From: Plantactinospora alkalitolerans
GTDB taxonomy: Bacteria > Actinomycetota > Actinomycetes > Mycobacteriales > Micromonosporaceae
DNA length: 64,000 nt
Direction of reading: 5' to 3'
Assembly (NCBI RefSeq): GCF_015690345.1
Contig: NZ_JADPUN010000177.1
Span: 1-64,000, forward strand
Shown here in pieces: positions 42,454-51,225 of the stretch (positions within the stretch are counted from its first letter, which is position 1; the number at the start of each line of letters is the position of its first letter). The notes below the pieces were generated by a model that was not told where the DNA came from, searched no databases, and saw nothing but the letters and a program-made list of their open reading frames with translations. The position numbers were made by a program, and so were the translations under genes.

Positions 42454-43340
42454 CAACCGGTCAGCCCCAGGTTCCCGGGTGCTCCGACCACCGCGACCGC
42501 CGCGGTCGCTCCGGTCGCGGCGAGCGCCGGCTGCACGGCCGCCGGGCCGCGCCCCCGGCTCCGGTTCGCGTCCCAGAGCATCCACGGGCAGCGGGCCGAC
42601 TGGTAGAGCTGCTCCAACTCGGCCCGGTCCTTGAAGGTGTCGGCGGCCCGCCAGAAACCGGTGTAGCGCTGGGCGATCAGCCGTTGGTCCGGCAGCAGCC
42701 GGTCGAAACCGTGCGGCACCAGGTCCTCACCGTCACGCAGCACCGAGAAGATCTCCGGACGGAGGATGAAGTAACCGCCGTTCTCCCACTGCATCAGCTC
42801 GCGGATCGGGCGTACCCGGGTGACCTGGTCGCCGGAGTCGATGTCGATCACGTGGTGGGTCGACTGCACGGGTACGGCGAGCAGGCTGGCCACCGCGTCG
42901 CTGTACCGGAACCGGTCGATCATCTCCGGCAGCGGGGCGTCGGTGAGGGTGTCCGCGTAGTTGGCCAGGAACATCGGGTCGCCCTCGACGTACTTGCGGA
43001 CCCGCATCAGCCGCTCGCCGATGCTGGCGCCGAGGCCGGTGTCGATGAAGGTGATGTTCCAGTCGGTGATGTCGCTGGAGAACAGCCGCACGTCCCGGCC
43101 GTCCATCGAGAGGCTGAAGTCGTTGGAGAGTGTCTCGTCGTACCGCAGGAAGTAGTCCTTGACCGCGCGGGCGCCGTAGCCGAGGCAGAGGATGAAGTCG
43201 GTGTGCCCGAAGTGCGCGTAGTACCGCATCACGTGCCAGAGCAGGGGCCGGTCACCGATCATCGCCATCGGCTTGGGCGCGGAGGCCGCGTCCTCGCGCA
43301 TCCGCATGCCGAGACCGCCGCAGAACAGGACCACCTTCAT
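42453..43340 (-). CDS. Sugar-1-phosphate nucleotidyltransferase, RfbF-like
   Basis: The 295-residue protein starts MKVVLFCGGLGMRM, a pyrophosphorylase P-loop, followed by KPMAMIGDRPLLWHVMRYYAHFG and LGYGARAVKDYFLRYDETLSNDF. These segments resemble glucose-1-phosphate cytidylyltransferases (RfbF), including DTGLGASIGERLMRVRKYV. It would make CDP-glucose or a related activated sugar. CDP-sugar pathways often lead to branched or deoxy sugars, which fits the C-methyltransferase-like neighbours. The last 40 residues are an Ala/Gly/Val-rich extra tail. Coupled by TGATG to both neighbours. Confidence 0.85.
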   Translation of the reverse strand: MKVVLFCGGLGMRMREDAASAPKPMAMIGDRPLLWHVMRYYAHFGHTDFILCLGYGARAVKDYFLRYDETLSNDFSLSMDGRDVRLFSSDITDWNITFIDTGLGASIGERLMRVRKYVEGDPMFLANYADTLTDAPLPEMIDRFRYSDAVASLLAVPVQSTHHVIDIDSGDQVTRVRPIRELMQWENGGYFILRPEIFSVLRDGEDLVPHGFDRLLPDQRLIAQRYTGFWRAADTFKDRAELEQLYQSARCPWMLWDANRSRGRGPAAVQPALAATGATAAVAVVGAPGNLGLTG

Positions 43341-44569
43341 CAGACCACCTCCAGCACCGGGATCGGAAAGACCAGCCGGCCACCCCAGTGCCGGATGTAG
43401 GCCAACTGGGCGGAGATCTCGGTGCGCAGGTTCCACGGCAGTACGAGGACGTAGTCGGGACGGTCCTCGGCGATCCGCTCGGGCGGATGGATCGGGATGT
43501 GGGTGCCGGGCAGGTACAGGCCCTGTTTGTGCGGGCTGCGGTCGACCGTGTACTCCAGCAGGTCGGACCGGATCGCACAGTGGTTGAGCAGGGTGTTGCC
43601 CTTGCCCGGTGCGCCGTAGCCGACCACCCGGCGGCCCTGGGCCCGCGCGGTCAGCAGGAAGTCGAGCAGTTCCCGCTTGATGTCGAAGACCGCGTCGGCG
43701 AAGCCGAGGTGTCCGGCCAGGCTGTGCAGGCCGGCCTCGGTCTCGGCGTCCAGTACGGACTTGACGTTGCCGGACGGTTCGCCGGCCGCGGCGGCCGGTC
43801 GGGCATGCACCCGCAGCGATCCGCCGTGCGAGGAGAGTTCGTCCACGTCGGTCACGATCAGGCCGGCGGTGGCCAGCGCGCGCTGCGCGGTACGCAGGGT
43901 GAGGTACTGGTAGTGCTCGTGGTAGATGGTGTCGTACTGCCGGCGTTCGATCAGCCGCAGCAGGTGCGGGACCTCGCAGGTGACCAGGCCGGTCGGCTTG
44001 ACCAGCGCGGCCAGTCCGGCGGTGAAGTCCACGATGTCGGGCACGTGCGCGTACACGTTGTTGGCCGCGACCAGGTCGGCCCGGCCGTACCGGTCGGCCA
44101 GCTCGGCCCCGGTCGCGGCGCCGAGGAACCGCGTCTCGGTCCGGATCCCCCGACCCCGGGCCACCTCGGCGACGTTGCCGGCCGGCTCGACCCCGAGCAC
44201 CGGAATGCCCCGGGCGACGAAGTGCTGCAACAGGTACCCGTCGTTGCTCGCCACCTCGGTCACCAGGCTGTCCGGTCCCAGGTCGAGCGCCTCGGCCATC
44301 GCGTCGGCGTACCGCCTGGCGTGCGCCACCCAGGAGTCGGAATAGGACGAGAAATAGGCGTAGTCGGAGAATATCTCCTCACCGGACACGTAGGCTGGAA
44401 GTTGCACGAGCAAACAGTTTGCACAGATTCGTACGTGCAAAGGATAGAAGGTCTCGGCCGAATCAAGTCGATCCGCGGGCAGATAGCTCTCACAGAGTGG
44501 AGACATGCCCAGGTCGACAAACGTTTCGGTCAATGCCGCGGCACACAGCCGGCATTTGGCAACGGTCAT
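43340..44569 (-). CDS. Sugar C-methyltransferase-like SAM enzyme A
   Basis: The ATG at 44567-44569 follows GGGTGGGGC. The 409-residue protein has an N-terminal zinc-binding part (CRLC and CANC pairs at about 6-9 and 51-54), a SAM domain with motif I VTEVASNDGYLLQH, IYHEHYQYLTLR, and a C-terminal domain with VVGYGAPGKGNTLLNHC. These three parts are those of TylCIII-type NDP-hexose C-3 methyltransferases. It leads the leftward operon. A second enzyme of the same layout is encoded in the divergent operon at 45776. Confidence 0.88.
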   Translation of the reverse strand: MTVAKCRLCAAALTETFVDLGMSPLCESYLPADRLDSAETFYPLHVRICANCLLVQLPAYVSGEEIFSDYAYFSSYSDSWVAHARRYADAMAEALDLGPDSLVTEVASNDGYLLQHFVARGIPVLGVEPAGNVAEVARGRGIRTETRFLGAATGAELADRYGRADLVAANNVYAHVPDIVDFTAGLAALVKPTGLVTCEVPHLLRLIERRQYDTIYHEHYQYLTLRTAQRALATAGLIVTDVDELSSHGGSLRVHARPAAAAGEPSGNVKSVLDAETEAGLHSLAGHLGFADAVFDIKRELLDFLLTARAQGRRVVGYGAPGKGNTLLNHCAIRSDLLEYTVDRSPHKQGLYLPGTHIPIHPPERIAEDRPDYVLVLPWNLRTEISAQLAYIRHWGGRLVFPIPVLEVV

Positions 44570-44747
44570 GCCCCACCCACCCCGATATGATCGGAATACC
44601 GGCGCGGCGCCCGCCCGCCTGCGGGCCACGCTAACCAGGGCTCCGGTACGCCGGGAGTGGTTCAGTAAAAAGTCCGACAATAGCCGGCCCGGTCATCCGA
44701 GCACCCATAAACTCGCCTTCTCACCCGGCGACGACGGGAGCTTTGCC
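44570..44747. promoter_or_regulatory. Divergent promoter region of the sugar locus
   Basis: This 178-nt spacer lies between the starts of the leftward five-gene and rightward four-gene operons and must promote both. It contains the short inverted repeat CCGAT-ATG-ATCGG at 44582-44594 and AT-richer patches (CAGTAAAAAGTCCGACAATAG, CATAAACT) in its right half. Specific boxes cannot be assigned. Confidence 0.5.
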
Positions 44748-45779
44748 GTGCGTGTTCTCGTTACCGGCCATCATGGTTACCTCGGCGGCGTACTCACCCC
44801 GATGCTGCGCGCGGCCGGACACGATGTGACCGGCCTGGACACCGATTACTACCTGGACTGTCTACTCGGCCCGCCGCCACCGGCCGTACCCACGATCCGG
44901 CTCGACCTGCGGGACTGCGAACCCGAGCACCTCGCCGGCTTCGACGCGGTGTGCCACCTCGCCGCCCTCTGCAACGATCCGATCGGCAACCTCAACCCCG
45001 AACTGACCTACGACATCAACCACCGGGCGACGCTCCGACTGGCCCGGGCCGCCAAGGCGGCCGGGGTGTCCCGGTTCCTCTTCTCCTCCTCGTGCAGCCT
45101 CTACGGCGCGGGCACCGACGACCGGCCGCTGAACGAGAACGCCGGCTTCGCGCCGGTGACCCCGTACGGCGAGTCGAAGATCCGCGCCGAGCAGGACCTC
45201 GCCGGGCTCGCCGACGACGACTTCTCCCCGGTGTTCCTGCGCAACGCCACCGCGTACGGCTTCTCGCCCCGGCTCCGGGGCGACCTGGTGGTCAACGATC
45301 TCACCGCACACGCACTGCTCACCGGCGAGGTCCGGCTGCTCTCCGACGGCTCCGCCTGGCGTCCACTGGTGCACGCCGAGGACATCTGCGCGGCCTTCCT
45401 GGCACTGCTGGAGGCGCCCCGGGAGCAGATCCACGGCCGGGCGTACAACATCGGGGTCAGCACCGAGAACTACCTGATCCGGGACGTCGCCGAACTCGTC
45501 GCCGACGTGGTGCCGGGGTCGAGGGTCACCTTTGCCGGTGGTGCGTCACCGGACGCCCGCAACTACCGGGTGAGCTGTGATCTGGTGGCGGCCCAGGTGC
45601 CCGGCTTCCGTCCCCGGTGGACGGTGCGCAAGGGCATCGAGGAACTGGTCGAGGCGTACCAGCGGCACGGGCTGACCATCGAGGCGTTCCGGAGCGCGCG
45701 GCACCAGCGGCTACGCCAGATCCGCGCGCTCACCGACGCCGGCCGGCTCGACAGCGAGCTGCGCTGGAGTGCGCGGTGA
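44748..45779 (+). CDS. NAD-dependent sugar epimerase/dehydratase
   Basis: The GTG at 44748 has GGGAG 8 nt upstream. The 343-residue short-chain dehydrogenase/reductase has VTGHHGYLGGVL (Rossmann glycine motif), FLFSSSCSLYG (catalytic Ser region) and PYGESK (Tyr-x-x-x-Lys), then RPLVHAEDICAAFLALL. It resembles nucleotide-sugar 4-epimerases and dehydratases; the exact reaction cannot be told. The stop overlaps the next GTG by 4 nt (GTGA). Confidence 0.9.
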   Translation: MRVLVTGHHGYLGGVLTPMLRAAGHDVTGLDTDYYLDCLLGPPPPAVPTIRLDLRDCEPEHLAGFDAVCHLAALCNDPIGNLNPELTYDINHRATLRLARAAKAAGVSRFLFSSSCSLYGAGTDDRPLNENAGFAPVTPYGESKIRAEQDLAGLADDDFSPVFLRNATAYGFSPRLRGDLVVNDLTAHALLTGEVRLLSDGSAWRPLVHAEDICAAFLALLEAPREQIHGRAYNIGVSTENYLIRDVAELVADVVPGSRVTFAGGASPDARNYRVSCDLVAAQVPGFRPRWTVRKGIEELVEAYQRHGLTIEAFRSARHQRLRQIRALTDAGRLDSELRWSAR

Positions 45780-46996
45780 CCGAGGCCGGTACACCGGTCG
45801 GGGTGCGGCGGTCGGTCCACCGCTGTGCCGCCTGCGGGCGCCACGACCTGGTTCCCTTCGCCGACCTGGGCGAGATTCCGGTGTTCTGCGGTGTGCACTG
45901 GGCGAGTCGGGACGAGGCGCTGGCCAGCCCGCTCGGCCGGATGTGGTTGGCCTACTGCCCAGAATGCGGGTACGTGCGCAACCTCGGGTTCGATCCGACC
46001 GTTCTGGTCTACGACACCACCATGGACACCAATCTGCACCACTCGCCCGCGTTCGGCGTCTTCTCGGCGGAACTGGTCAAGCACCTCGCCGAGCGGTACC
46101 CGCTGCGCGGCGGGACGGTCCTCGACGTCGGCTGCGGCCAGGGCGAGTTTCTCCGCGAGCTGTGTTCGGTGGCGAACTGCCGGGGTGTCGGCTACGACGC
46201 GATGTACGCCGGTGCGGTCGGTCCCGACCCCTCTGGCGCGACCTTTCGTCGCGGGCACGCGCCACTGGACGACGACACACCGGCGTTCGATCTCGTCACC
46301 TCCCGGCACTGGTTCGAGCACCTCGACGACCCGTACGCCTTCCTCGTCCGGCTGCGCGAGCTGGCCGGGGACAGGCCGGTGTACGGCTACCTGGAGGTGC
46401 CGGACGCGGGCTACGACCTGGCCACCGCCGGCTGGGAGGTGATCTATCCGCACGTCTCGTACTTCGACGGGTACTCGCTGTGCCGGATCGCCGAGCGGGC
46501 CGGTTGGCGGGTGACGGCCACCGAGCGGCTCTTCTCCGGAATGTTCCGGAGCGTGGAGATCTCGGTCAACGTGCCCGGCCCCGTACCCGGGAGCGGGCTG
46601 GCCGGGACCGCGCTGCCGGGGCCGGCGGACCGGGACCGGCAGTTGGCCTCGATCGCCGGCTTCGCGCAGCGGCACGCCGCCGAGCGGGAGCGGTGGCGCG
46701 ACACGATCGACCGGCTGATCGCCGACGGGGACCGGCCGGTGCTCTGGGGCGCCGGATCGCGCGGGGTGCAGTTCCTGCACCTGGCCGACCCGGGTCGCCG
46801 GCTCGCCGCGGTGGTGGACGTCAACCCGCGCAAGTGGGGCCGGTACCTGCCGGTGACCGGGCACGAGGTCACTGCTCCGGGAACTCTCGCCGGGTCGGGC
46901 ACCCGTTCGGTGATCATCACGAATCCGGCGTACCACGACGAGATCGACGCCGCACTTCGCCAACTCGGCGTGCATGCCACGCTGCTGGTCGCCTGA
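45776..46996 (+). CDS. Sugar C-methyltransferase-like SAM enzyme B
   Basis: The 406-residue product starts at the GTG coupled to the epimerase stop. It has zinc-type pairs (CAAC about 18-21 and CPEC about 61-64), a SAM domain with VLDVGCGQGEFLREL, SRHWFEHLDDPYAF, and a C-terminal part with VLWGAGSRGVQFLHL. Like enzyme A it has the layout of TylCIII-type or C-methyltransferase-like proteins with a C-terminal Rossmann-like half, but the SAM motif is of the classical kind. It may methylate a sugar carbon or act on another nucleotide-sugar intermediate. The next gene starts 13 nt later. Confidence 0.82.
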   Translation: MTEAGTPVGVRRSVHRCAACGRHDLVPFADLGEIPVFCGVHWASRDEALASPLGRMWLAYCPECGYVRNLGFDPTVLVYDTTMDTNLHHSPAFGVFSAELVKHLAERYPLRGGTVLDVGCGQGEFLRELCSVANCRGVGYDAMYAGAVGPDPSGATFRRGHAPLDDDTPAFDLVTSRHWFEHLDDPYAFLVRLRELAGDRPVYGYLEVPDAGYDLATAGWEVIYPHVSYFDGYSLCRIAERAGWRVTATERLFSGMFRSVEISVNVPGPVPGSGLAGTALPGPADRDRQLASIAGFAQRHAAERERWRDTIDRLIADGDRPVLWGAGSRGVQFLHLADPGRRLAAVVDVNPRKWGRYLPVTGHEVTAPGTLAGSGTRSVIITNPAYHDEIDAALRQLGVHATLLVA

Positions 46997-47009
46997 GCGG
47001 AGGGATCTG

Positions 47010-47924
47010 ATGGAGTCCGCACCGCGGGTGACTCTGGGCGTGCCCCTCTACAACGCCGAGCGCTACCTCGAAAGCTGCCTCGACGCGCTGCTCGCCCAGG
47101 ACTATCCCGACTTCGAGATCATTGTCAGCGACAACGCCTCGACCGACCGGACCTGGGAGATCTGCCAGACGTACGCGGCGAAGGACGCCCGGATCCGGCT
47201 CTACCGCAACCCGCGCAACTTCGGCGGCCACGTCAACTACACCCGGGTGGTCGAGCTGGCCCGGGGCGAGTTGTTCAAGTGGGTGGCGTACGACGACGTC
47301 TGCCTTCCTTCGTACCTGCGCACCTGCGTGGCGGCCCTGGACGCCGCCGGCCCGCAGGCCGTGCTGGCCTATCCCCGTACCGTGCTGATCGACGAGTCCG
47401 GCGAGGTGATCGGCCCGTACGCCGACCGGCTCGACCTGCGTGATCCGCGACCGTGGCGCCGGGTGGCCCGGGTGGCGAGGAACATCAACCTCTGCCACGC
47501 GCACTTCGGGGTGTTCCGGATGTCCGCGCTGCGCCGGACCGGCATGATCCGCCCCTTCCTCTCCTCGGACTACACCCTGATCGCCGAGGTGGCCCGGCTC
47601 GGCGAGATCCACGAGGTCGCCGAGCCGCTGTTCCTGCGCCGCATGCACGGCGGCTCCACCCGGCAGGCCAAGGGCGCGACCCCGGCCTCGGCGCTGGCCT
47701 GGTACGGGCAGGCGGGGCGACGGGTACGCGCGCCCCGGCTGCGGATGCTCGCCGAGACGCTCCGGATGCTCTCCACCGGCTCCGACCCGCTGGGCACCCG
47801 GATCAGCTCCGCCGCGGCCTTCCTCGCCACCTGGTGGGCCCGCCGGGTCCGGGTCCGGCTCGGTCGACTGCGCCGCAGTGTGGTCCGACGGATCCGGGCC
47901 AGCACGGCAAAGGGCAGCGCCTGA
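47010..47924 (+). CDS. Family 2 glycosyltransferase
   Basis: The ATG at 47010 follows GCGGAGGGA. The 304-residue enzyme has a GT-A fold: VTLGVPLYNAERYLESCLDAL, IIVSDNASTDRTWEIC and FKWVAYDDVCLP, whose Asp pair would bind the metal and nucleotide. The C-terminal 90 residues are very Arg-rich and may dock at the membrane. It would transfer a sugar from a nucleotide donor to the growing lipid-linked glycan. Confidence 0.9.
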   Translation: MESAPRVTLGVPLYNAERYLESCLDALLAQDYPDFEIIVSDNASTDRTWEICQTYAAKDARIRLYRNPRNFGGHVNYTRVVELARGELFKWVAYDDVCLPSYLRTCVAALDAAGPQAVLAYPRTVLIDESGEVIGPYADRLDLRDPRPWRRVARVARNINLCHAHFGVFRMSALRRTGMIRPFLSSDYTLIAEVARLGEIHEVAEPLFLRRMHGGSTRQAKGATPASALAWYGQAGRRVRAPRLRMLAETLRMLSTGSDPLGTRISSAAAFLATWWARRVRVRLGRLRRSVVRRIRASTAKGSA

Positions 47925-47990
47925 ATGGCTCGTCCGCGAACCGGGTCCAGGGAAGATGGTGGTCGAGCGTGATGACTCTGCGGCATAAAT

Positions 47991-49625
47991 ATGACTGAGC
48001 GGCATATCCCCTCGGGAGCATACGAGTCACCGGCCGTCGGCGCGGTCGCGACGGACCCGACGCAGGTGTCGACCGACGCGGCGCAGACATCGACCGACGC
48101 GGCGCAGGTGTCGACGGATGCGGAGCGGACCCGGTCGGGCGGCACCGGAGGGCTGCGTTCGGCGATCGGCTGGTCGTACGTCCTCACCGCCGGTCGGATC
48201 GGCTCGTCGATCCTGGTCACCTTCCTCCTCGCCCGGTTGCTCGGGCCGAGCGACTTCGGGTTGGTGGCGATGGCCACCGTCTTCATCACCGTGGCGCAGA
48301 CCCTGATCCAGCAGGGGCTGGTCTCCGCGATCGTGCAGCGCGACAAGCTGACGCCGGAGCACCTGGACGGTGCCTTCGTCGTACTGGTGCTGGCCGGGGT
48401 GGTGATCGGCGGGCTCACCGCCGCCGCGAGCCCGCTGTGGGCGTTGGCCAACCGGGCTCCGGAGTTGACCATGATCTGCGTGGCGCTCTCCCCGCTGGTA
48501 CTGCTGCAAGGGCTGTCCATCGTGCCCGAGGCGGTGCTGCGCCGGGAGCTGCAATTCCGCGCGGTGGCCATCCGTACCCTGCTCGCCTCGCTGCTCAGCG
48601 GCGCCGTCGGGGTGGGGCTGGCGCTGGCCGGTGCCGGCATCTGGGCCCTGGTCGCCCAGCAGTTGGTCAACGCGGCGGTCGGCCTGGTGGTGCTCTGGAC
48701 CGTCTGTCCGTGGCGGCCGAGCCGCCGGCCCCGGCTGTCCGGGATCCGGGACCTGCTGGTCTTCTCCGCCCACTCGGCCAACGCCGGACTCGGCCTGATG
48801 CTCAGCTCCAAGGCGGACGTCATCTTCACCGGCCTGTTCTTCGGCCCGGTGGCGACCGGCATCTACCGGCTTGCCGCCCGGCTGCCGGACATGCTGGTCG
48901 ACGTGACGATCCGCTCGCTGCAACAGGTGGCGCTCCCCTCGCTGTCCCGGTTGCAGCGGGACCGGGCCGCCCTCGCCGCGCACCTGGGCCAGCTCCAGCA
49001 CCTCGGTGCCGTGGCCGGGCTGCCGGTGCTGGGCGTGCTGGCGGCGACCGCACATCCGCTGGTCACGCTGCTGGGTCCGCAGTGGGCCGGCACCGAGGTC
49101 CCGCTCCGGCTGCTCTGTCTCTTCGGCGCCGCCAACGTGTACGGCGTGCTCCTCGGCCCGGCGTTGCAGGCGATCGGTCAGCCGGGCAAGCTCGCCGCGA
49201 TCCTCTGGACCCGCGGGGTGCTCGGAGTGGCGACGCTCGCCGCCGTGGGTACCCTGTTGACCGGGTACAGCGACGTGGCCGAGGCGACGGCGGTGGCCCT
49301 GGCCGGGATCGTCATGCAGGTCACCGTCACCGCGCTCGCGGTCTGGGTCACCGTACGCCGGGCCGCGCAGGCGTCGATCGCCGGTTTCCTCGTTCCCACG
49401 CTGCCGGCGGTGCTGGCGGCCACCGCCGCCGCGCTGGTTCCGCTGGCGTACGACTGGATCGGTCTGTCGGTCGGGCCGGTGGTCGGCCTGCTGGTGCTGG
49501 GCGGCACGGCGAGCCTGGTCGCCGGGGTGCTGCTCTGGCTCACCGACGCGCGGCTACGCCGGCTGGTGCTGACCCGGCTCCCCGACCGGCTGCGCGATCG
49601 GATACCCGGTCGCCGCCAGGCGTGA
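47991..49625 (+). CDS. Wzx-type polysaccharide flippase
   Basis: The 544-residue membrane protein has about 14 helices (first at AIGWSYVLTAGRIGSSILV) and the MOP/oligosaccharide exporter features FLLARLLGPSDFGLVAMATVF, LTPEHLDGAFVVLVLAG and LPSLSRLQRD. It should flip a lipid-linked repeat unit across the membrane. The N-terminal 45 residues hold three STDAAQV heptads from a 21-bp DNA repeat (48063-48125). No clear ribosome binding site precedes the ATG. It closes the rightward operon; chain-length and polymerase genes are not seen here, but a Wzz-like gene lies at 62934. Confidence 0.9.
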   Translation: MTERHIPSGAYESPAVGAVATDPTQVSTDAAQTSTDAAQVSTDAERTRSGGTGGLRSAIGWSYVLTAGRIGSSILVTFLLARLLGPSDFGLVAMATVFITVAQTLIQQGLVSAIVQRDKLTPEHLDGAFVVLVLAGVVIGGLTAAASPLWALANRAPELTMICVALSPLVLLQGLSIVPEAVLRRELQFRAVAIRTLLASLLSGAVGVGLALAGAGIWALVAQQLVNAAVGLVVLWTVCPWRPSRRPRLSGIRDLLVFSAHSANAGLGLMLSSKADVIFTGLFFGPVATGIYRLAARLPDMLVDVTIRSLQQVALPSLSRLQRDRAALAAHLGQLQHLGAVAGLPVLGVLAATAHPLVTLLGPQWAGTEVPLRLLCLFGAANVYGVLLGPALQAIGQPGKLAAILWTRGVLGVATLAAVGTLLTGYSDVAEATAVALAGIVMQVTVTALAVWVTVRRAAQASIAGFLVPTLPAVLAATAAALVPLAYDWIGLSVGPVVGLLVLGGTASLVAGVLLWLTDARLRRLVLTRLPDRLRDRIPGRRQA

Positions 49626-49685
49626 CCCAGATGCTGGGCGCGGCTGTCCTCCCGGCCCGACACCAACCCCAGGAGGAGTTGCACC

Positions 49686-50234
49686 ATGCGGCGATTCATC
49701 ATCACCGGAGCGCCGGGCGCCGGCAAGACGACGATCCTGGCGGCGCTGCGGGGTCGCGGACACGCCGTGGTCGACGAGGCGGCGACCGACGTCATTGTCC
49801 ACCTGCAAGCGCTGGGCCAGGACGAGCCGTGGCGTGATCAGGGGTTCGTCGACGCGATCACGCTCCTACAGCGAGAGCGTCTGGAGCATCCCGCACCGCC
49901 GGCAACATCGGTCCAGATCTTCGACCGGTCGCCGATCTGCACGCTCGCGCTGGCCCGCCACCTCGGCCTGCCGGTAACGCCGATCCTGACGAAGGAGGTT
50001 GACCGCGCGGTCGCGGACGGGATCTACCAACCTCGGGTCTTCTTCATCCATCTGCTCGGGTTTCTCACGCCGACGGCGGTTCGCCGGATCAGCCTCGCGG
50101 AGTCGGTCACGTTTGAGCGCTTACACGTGCAGGCGTACCGGGACCACGGCTTCGAGCTGGTCGACGTACCGGCCGGATCCGTCGAGGAACGGGTGGAACT
50201 CATCGACCGGTGCCTCCGGGCCTGGGCCGAGTAG
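49686..50234 (+). CDS. AAA ATPase / NTPase domain protein (AAA_28 type)
   Basis: The ATG at 49686 is preceded by AGGAGGAGTTG. The 182-residue protein has FIITGAPGAGKTTILAAL (Walker A), VVDEAATDVI, VQIFDRSPICTLALARHL and the late RLHVQAYRDHGFELVDVPAGSVEERV. This matches single-domain P-loop NTPases resembling nucleoside or small-molecule kinases. Substrate unknown. Codon use looks slightly less GC3-biased than in neighbours, a hint rather than proof of transfer. It is convergent with the uridine-kinase-like gene. Confidence 0.85.
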   Translation: MRRFIITGAPGAGKTTILAALRGRGHAVVDEAATDVIVHLQALGQDEPWRDQGFVDAITLLQRERLEHPAPPATSVQIFDRSPICTLALARHLGLPVTPILTKEVDRAVADGIYQPRVFFIHLLGFLTPTAVRRISLAESVTFERLHVQAYRDHGFELVDVPAGSVEERVELIDRCLRAWAE

Positions 50235-50306
50235 TCCGCCAAGCCGACGAAGGTCCGGCCGTAGCCGTTTAGCTAACCTCGCCGCTTGTCGAGGGCCGAT
50301 CGCTCG

Positions 50307-50969
50307 CTACGGCCATTTCAGCACCCTCGGCGCGGACGGGTCGTTGTTGTCGACCACCACGTCCGCCCGCCGGGTCGGTGCCGCCTCGTCGCGATAGAGC
50401 TGCTGTCCGGGCAGGTAGCGTGCAAGGTAGCGCTCTCGCACCGCTTCCACGGCACCGAACAACTCGACGTCCCGTACCAGGGCCCGGCGGATCGACTCGG
50501 CCGGAGCGACCTCGAGATAGATGCTGAGGTCCCAGTGTTCACGCAGCTCCGGACGGAGCAGGAAGACGCCGTCGACCAGCAGGACCGCGTCGTCGGGCGC
50601 CACCTGGAACTGCCGCTCGGTGGCCGTGTCTGCCCGATGGTCGTAGCTGGCCGTCCGATAGTGCCGGTTGCCGCCGGGACCGAGCGGGTCGAGCAGCGAG
50701 TCGCGCAGTGCGACATGGTCGAAGGAGTCGTGGTAGTAGCCCTCCGGCGACAACTCGCCTCGGCGGCGGCGTACGGCTCTGGGCTGGTGGAAGCCGTCCA
50801 CGCTGGCCTGAATCGTGTTCCGGGTAACGGACAACCGCTGCCCCAGTTCCGCCACCAGCGTGCTCTTGCCGGCCGCGTCCGGACCGTCCACCGCCACCCG
50901 GAGCACGCGTCCCGGCCGCATCGACAGGATCAGCGCGACCAATCCCCCGACCAGTTCCGCTCGCTGCAC
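50307..50969 (-). CDS. Uridine kinase-like P-loop protein
   Basis: The frame can start as far upstream as GTG 50999. GTG 50969 has the best-spaced ribosome binding site (GGAGG then 6 nt), so it is preferred. The protein of about 220 residues has LRVAVDGPDAAGKSTLVAEL (P-loop), IQASVDGFHQPRAVRRRRG, YYHDSFDHVALRDSLLDPLGPGG and VLLVDGVFLLRPEL, as in actinobacterial uridine kinase-like proteins. It would phosphorylate a nucleoside or similar substrate. It is next to another small P-loop NTPase. Confidence 0.88.
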   Translation of the reverse strand: MQRAELVGGLVALILSMRPGRVLRVAVDGPDAAGKSTLVAELGQRLSVTRNTIQASVDGFHQPRAVRRRRGELSPEGYYHDSFDHVALRDSLLDPLGPGGNRHYRTASYDHRADTATERQFQVAPDDAVLLVDGVFLLRPELREHWDLSIYLEVAPAESIRRALVRDVELFGAVEAVRERYLARYLPGQQLYRDEAAPTRRADVVVDNNDPSAPRVLKWP

Positions 50970-51039
50970 CAGCATCCTCCACCGAGCGTGTCCTCCCACC
51001 GTCCCGCCGAAGGATAGCGGGAGGACAACGACCGCCTCG

Positions 51040-51225
51040 TCAGCCCTTGACGTTGACCACGAAGGCCTGCCAGGCGGCCGGACCGAAGGCCAGGGTGCCG
51101 CCGTCGCGGTCCTTGCTGTCCCGGACCAGCACCCGGCCGGGCAGGTTGTCCGCCACCTCTACGCAGGTGCCCTGGTTGGAATTGCTGCGGGTGCTCGTGC
51201 GCCAGCGCGCGTCCGTTACGTCCAT
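51040..51225 (-). CDS. DUF397 small regulatory protein
   Basis: The 61-residue protein starts MDVTDARWRTSTRSNSNQG and contains CVEVADN, VLVRDSKDRDGGTLAFGPAAWQAFV, the full DUF397 pattern. Its start overlaps the end of the HTH gene by 10 nt, so the two are coupled. DUF397 proteins paired with WhiJ-like HTH proteins act, in Streptomyces, in developmental control, probably by binding the partner regulator. Confidence 0.92.
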   Translation of the reverse strand: MDVTDARWRTSTRSNSNQGTCVEVADNLPGRVLVRDSKDRDGGTLAFGPAAWQAFVVNVKG

